A DNA stretch of 27,629 bases, taken from the NCBI GenBank assembly GCA_021779695.1, contig JAJYAE010000018.1, forward strand, positions 1 to 27,629. Reading direction: 5' to 3'. A model generated the notes under the pieces. The model worked only from the letters and a program-made list of their open reading frames with translations, was not told the origin of the DNA and made no database searches. Every line of letters begins with the position of its first letter. Position 1 is the first letter of the stretch. Source of the stretch: Acidobacteriota bacterium (lineage in GTDB: Bacteria > Acidobacteriota > Terriglobia > Terriglobales > Acidobacteriaceae). The translations under genes were made by a program, and so were the position numbers. Positions 24,496 through 27,629 of the stretch are shown here, one piece after another.

Positions 24496-25081
24496 TTGCG
24501 AAAGTGTGTTGTGGAAATCCCAATTTGAACGCGTACTGCCGTTGTTTGGACATCGTAACTTCATTGTTGTCGCCGATGCCGCTTACCCCGCCCAGTCGAG
24601 CCCTGGGATTGAAACCATCGTCACTGATGCTGATCACACGGAAGTTCTCGGGAAGGTTCTCGATGCGATAGCCGCATCGAACCACCTTCGCGCCAATGTT
24701 TATCTCGACGCCGAACTGAAGCTGGTAACCGAAAACGATGCACCGGGAGTGACGGCGCTCCGGAATCAGTTGACTGGTCTGCTTGCTGCGGAGAGCGCGC
24801 AGGAAGCCGCACATGAAGAGATTATTGCCAGGCTGGATCGTACTGCCAGACTCTTTCGCATTCTGGTTCTTAAGTCAACACTCACGATACCGTACAGTTC
24901 CGTCTTCCTTGAGCTGGACTGCGGCTATTGGAACGATGCAGCGGAGAAGCGCCTGAGAAGTGCACAGTCACAGGAATCGGCAAGCTCATTGAATTTCGAT
25001 AAGCGCGCCGTTGGAGATGCAGCAGAACCCACAGAGCCAACAGGAGAGCAAAAATGCAAAGAAGAGACTTTTGCAAGCTGA
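24479..25081 (+). CDS. fucU: RbsD/FucU-family sugar mutarotase with C-terminal tail
   Basis: RbsD/FucU proteins interconvert anomers of fucose or ribose. The conserved FGHRNFIVVADAAYP places the catalytic His at residue 25, with the TDADHTEVL and TIPYSSVFLELDCGYW blocks downstream. GTG 24479 is chosen as start because GAGG lies 6 bases upstream and it overlaps the fucP stop by 17 bases; a longer frame runs back into fucP. The core ends near residue 162. About 38 further polar residues follow and run 28 bases into the next GH29 gene, longer than usual for the family. Fucose specificity is inferred from FucP next door. Confidence 0.82.
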   Translation: MNSNPDCESVLWKSQFERVLPLFGHRNFIVVADAAYPAQSSPGIETIVTDADHTEVLGKVLDAIAASNHLRANVYLDAELKLVTENDAPGVTALRNQLTGLLAAESAQEAAHEEIIARLDRTARLFRILVLKSTLTIPYSSVFLELDCGYWNDAAEKRLRSAQSQESASSLNFDKRAVGDAAEPTEPTGEQKCKEETFAS

Positions 25082-26838
25082 TCACGGCCGCTGCCGCAGC
25101 CCAAGGCATCCCCGCAATGAGCCAGACAGGGGCCAGTGCACCTGCCGGGTTCAACACCCTTCATCACACCTATGAAGAATTCTGCGCGACACCCGAAAGG
25201 GACCGTATCTTCTATGCGCTCGTAGATGGAAGGTTTGTGGAAACCAGACTCAGCGATACTGACTGGGCGGCGACTGGCTGGGGTGAGCCGCCTGAGTTGC
25301 CCGGCGGTTCATGGGATGGTGTGCCCATGCAGGCACCAGTCAGGGGGCTCAATGGCGACGGCCCATATCAGCCTACGTGGGATTCGTTGCTCCAGTATGA
25401 CGCACCAGAGTGGTACCGGGATGCAAAGTTCGGGATATGGGCACACTGGAGCCCTCAGTGTGTACCCGAGGCTGGTGACTGGTACGCACGTACGATGTAC
25501 ATTGAGGATTCTCCTGACTACCGCTACCAAAACTCGCATTACGGTCACCCCTCCAAGTTTGGTTATAAGGATCTCTGCGCGCAGTGGACGTTACTCAACT
25601 GGGAACCTGAAGCGCTGATTCAGCGTTACAAGGACGCTGGCGCGCGCCTTTTCATCGCTTTGGCAAATCATCATGATGGGTTCGACACGTGGGACTCGAA
25701 GCATCAGCCATGGAATGCCGTAAATCATGGTCCACATCGAAATGTAGTAGGAGAGTGGGCGGCGGCGGCGCGGCGCCACGGAATGCGCTTTGGTGTGACG
25801 GTTCACCAGGCGCGCAACTGGTGGTGGTTCCAGACTTCGCACGGCGCTGACAAGACCGGCCCTTTGGCGGGCGTTCCCTATGACGGTCGTTTGACCAATG
25901 CCCAAGGCAAGGGGCAATGGTGGGATGGTCTCGATCCGCAGATGCTTTATGGCGTCAAGCATCCCAAGGATGCGCTGCCCGATGCTTCCTACGTGAAAAA
26001 CTTCTATGATCGCACGCGCGACCTCATTGACCAGCACGATCCCGACTTACTCTATTTCGACAACGCTCTGCTTCCGCTGGGGTGGGGAGGAATGAACATC
26101 GGTGCATATTTCTATAACCACAACCTGAAGACACGCGGCAACATGGAAGCCGTGTTGAATATCAAAAATGTTCCCGACAATGTGGCCAAGGCGGTCGTGG
26201 CCGACTACGAGCGCGGCCTGACCAGCAGAATCATGCCGTATGCGTGGCAATCCGAAACGTGCATTGGAGAATGGCACTACCGGCGCAGTCTTTTTGAAGG
26301 CCCCGGAGAATTTGGAGGATATTTGGCGCCGCGCGATGCGATTCACTGGCTTGTCGACACGGTCAGCAAAAATGGCACGTTCATTCTGAATATCCCGGGC
26401 AAACCGGACGGCACCATCGACCGCAAAGAGGTGGCCGTTCTCGATGAGATTTCGGCTTGGTTGAAGATTAACGGCGAAGCCATCTTTGAGACGCGACCGT
26501 GGACCGTCTACGGCGAGGGGCCGAATGCGATCACGAGTGGGCCGTTCAAGGGCGCCACCATCAGCGCAATGGGGAGTAAAGACATCCGCTTCACACGCAA
26601 CAAGGCCAACACGGTAATCTTTGCCGTCTTCATGGGATGGCCAGAGGGCCCTGCACAGATTGCGTCGCTGGGATTATCGAGCAAGTCCAATCCAGGCAAG
26701 ATCCAGAATGTCACATTGGTTGGGTCGGAAGCGAAGATCAAGTGGACGCAGGCCGTCGATGGATTGCATTTGCAGTTACCTTGGGGATTGCCGGTTGCGA
26801 ATAGCTACGGGGCGGTGGTCAAAATCGCACTGAGCTAA
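25054..26838 (+). CDS. Long GH29-family alpha-L-fucosidase, Tat-type signal
   Basis: This 594-residue fucosidase-like protein has RRDFCKLI (3-10) followed by an Ala-rich hydrophobic segment, a twin-arginine export signal. Residues about 30-115 form an extra N-terminal region not seen in the other three. The GH29 core shows KFGIWAHWSPQ (125-135), IALANHHDGFDTW (201-213) and LLYFDNALLP with the likely nucleophile Asp336. SETCIGEWHYRR and FILNIPGKPDG follow, then a C-terminal beta-domain. FGIWAHW replaces the common FGMFIHWG, placing it in a divergent branch. AGGAG at 25042-25046 precedes the ATG, which overlaps the mutarotase gene by 28 bases. It is the last gene of the LacI-controlled operon. 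Confidence 0.88.
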   Translation: MQRRDFCKLITAAAAAQGIPAMSQTGASAPAGFNTLHHTYEEFCATPERDRIFYALVDGRFVETRLSDTDWAATGWGEPPELPGGSWDGVPMQAPVRGLNGDGPYQPTWDSLLQYDAPEWYRDAKFGIWAHWSPQCVPEAGDWYARTMYIEDSPDYRYQNSHYGHPSKFGYKDLCAQWTLLNWEPEALIQRYKDAGARLFIALANHHDGFDTWDSKHQPWNAVNHGPHRNVVGEWAAAARRHGMRFGVTVHQARNWWWFQTSHGADKTGPLAGVPYDGRLTNAQGKGQWWDGLDPQMLYGVKHPKDALPDASYVKNFYDRTRDLIDQHDPDLLYFDNALLPLGWGGMNIGAYFYNHNLKTRGNMEAVLNIKNVPDNVAKAVVADYERGLTSRIMPYAWQSETCIGEWHYRRSLFEGPGEFGGYLAPRDAIHWLVDTVSKNGTFILNIPGKPDGTIDRKEVAVLDEISAWLKINGEAIFETRPWTVYGEGPNAITSGPFKGATISAMGSKDIRFTRNKANTVIFAVFMGWPEGPAQIASLGLSSKSNPGKIQNVTLVGSEAKIKWTQAVDGLHLQLPWGLPVANSYGAVVKIALS

Positions 26839-26852
26839 GACGGCTTTGCCCT

Positions 26853-26921
26853 GGGGAATCTTCTCGCGAATGGCATTCCAGAAGATCCCCTGCGCAAAGC
26901 AAGCGTCGTCCGCTTTGTTTC
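26853..26921. other. Inverted repeats after the last GH29 gene, possible 3' end signals
   Basis: GGGGAATCTTCT (26853-26864) pairs with AGAAGATCCCC (26880-26890) with one bulge. A short AAGCG-tcgtc-CGCTT hairpin follows (26901-26915), then TGTTTCT. Neither is a strong intrinsic terminator, but this is where the plus-strand operon must end. The sequence could also be debris next to the truncated Fic gene. Confidence 0.35.
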
Positions 26922-27014
26922 TGCTCCAATGCTCGTTCAGTCTCGGTGGCCAGCCGATGATGCGCTGCCGGCAGAGCGCGGATACGTGATCCCTTGCTCT
27001 CTCTGCTGACGATC

Positions 27015-27542
27015 ACGCGCCTCAAAGTGCCTCATGAAATCAGGAACGCGATTGCTCGATGGTGGCAGATGGTGGCCCGCGGCGACATCATGTTCGGGCA
27101 AGGACCGCCATTCCCGTGGTTCCATTACGAACTCCCGACCCGCTCCCTTGATCCGCAACATGGACTCCGGAGCATTCCGATAGAACTCTCGATGCAGGTA
27201 GAGAATGAAGTCCGACGATGTTGGGTCTGGCAGTCGACCGTTGGCAAACAATTCGTCCACCTCGGCCTGAACGCGCACCTGCGCTTTGGCCTCTAGCTGA
27301 AGATCACGAAGCTTTTTATGGTAATCGAGTTCTCCTGCAGCAGCACCTTCGATGTCGCGTGGACGAGTGTGGTGGTCTTCGATCAGGTTGCTGTAGTAGG
27401 TTTTCATGATTCGCACGAGGTCCGCGACATTGGACGCGGCCCGGGGATGCAGTGCTGAACCAAGGGTCGCTGCTTTCGCAGAGAGTTCCGCAACGACGTC
27501 CGTGACGTTCGTCGGGCCGGCGTGTCTTGTGCGTATTCCGGT
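27015..27542 (-). pseudogene. Fic-family protein fragment, truncated at both ends
   Basis: The minus-strand frame from about 27512 reads VAELSAKAATLG, ALHPRAASNVADLVRIMKTY, YYSNLIEDHHTRPRDIE, LHREFYRNAPESMLRI and FVMEPREWRSLPEHDVA to FMRHFEAR, a continuous match to the region before the catalytic loop of Fic AMP-transferase-type proteins. After FEAR (27015) similarity stops. The expected FxHPFxDGNGR motif is absent from the remaining 175 bases. Upstream the frame is closed by a stop at 27543-27545, where the tandem repeats begin, so the native N-terminus is gone too. The open frame itself continues to 26937 with unrelated sequence. It should be catalytically dead. Confidence 0.75.
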
Positions 27543-27544
27543 TC

Positions 27545-27624
27545 ATGTGGGCCGGGGATTCCATTGCATGTGGGCCGCTGATTCCAGTGTGATGTGGGCC
27601 GGGATTCCGCTCTGATGTGGGCCG
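27545..27624. mobile_element. IS21-like terminus: four direct repeats of 23-24 bp
   Basis: ATGTGGGCCG occurs at 27545-27554, 27568-27577, 27592-27601 and 27615-27624, at spacings of 23, 24 and 23. GATTCC follows the first three, about 2 bases on. Multiple short repeats reading GGCCCACA in the other direction are characteristic of IS21-family ends, where they are transposase-binding sites. The transposase genes would lie beyond the right edge, so the family call is not confirmed. Confidence 0.55.
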
Positions 27625-27629
27625 CATTT

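Noticed and set aside
26819..27025. 68-residue minus-strand open frame downstream of the Fic fragment
   Set aside because: No recognisable domain. None of the three minus-strand frames here restores the Fic catalytic loop.
1..27629. CRISPR arrays, rRNA and tRNA genes
   Set aside because: No regular spacer-repeat array was seen (the only tandem repeats are the four at the right edge, with no unique 30-bp spacers), and no tRNA- or rRNA-like segments were noticed.

Overview
The window looks like a chromosome segment from an Acidobacteriota bacterium (Terriglobia-like). The clues are an Oar-type TonB-dependent receptor with an N-terminal carboxypeptidase-regulatory-like domain and no SusD, two FG-GAP/ASPIC-UnbV (CRTAC1-type) proteins, a long secreted TPR protein, and moderately high GC. 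The assignment rests on gene content, not on a phylogenetic marker.

Almost everything between about 0.85 and 26.8 kb fits one theme: capture and oxidative breakdown of L-fucose from fucosylated glycans. Block A (854-7201) is a divergent pair of operons. On the minus strand lie a FadR-type GntR regulator, an L-fucose dehydrogenase-like SDR and L-fuconate dehydratase (fucD). On the plus strand lie a RhaM-family mutarotase and two exported GH29 alpha-L-fucosidases, closed by a hairpin terminator. Three TTTGAGCGCTTRMA-like palindromes sit in the non-coding gaps of this block and are proposed as GntR operators. Block B (7167-15583, minus strand) encodes the TonB receptor, a CRTAC1 protein and a TPR protein. 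Block C (16030-19566, plus strand) has a second CRTAC1 protein and a third GH29. Block D (19647-26838) has a LacI regulator divergent from a tight operon: aldo/keto reductase, zinc alcohol dehydrogenase, FucP symporter, RbsD/FucU-family mutarotase and a fourth, long GH29.

The promoters of blocks B and D each carry, just downstream of the -10, two 12-bp LacI-type half-palindromes one base apart. This suggests that the LacI protein co-controls outer-membrane uptake and inner-membrane import/catabolism. Proposed flow: exported GH29 enzymes release fucose, the TonB receptor (perhaps with CRTAC1/TPR partners) moves ligand across the outer membrane, FucP imports fucose, mutarotases interconvert anomers, the SDR oxidises it to the lactone, and FucD dehydrates L-fuconate. 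No lactonase and no enzyme cleaving the keto-deoxy acid was found, so the pathway is incomplete in this window.

Both edges are mobile-element debris. The left has decayed IS1380-family and probable ISAs1-family transposase remnants. The right has a Fic-domain gene cut at both ends, beside four 23-24 bp direct repeats typical of an IS21-like terminus. The fucose locus is thus bracketed by insertion-sequence scars.
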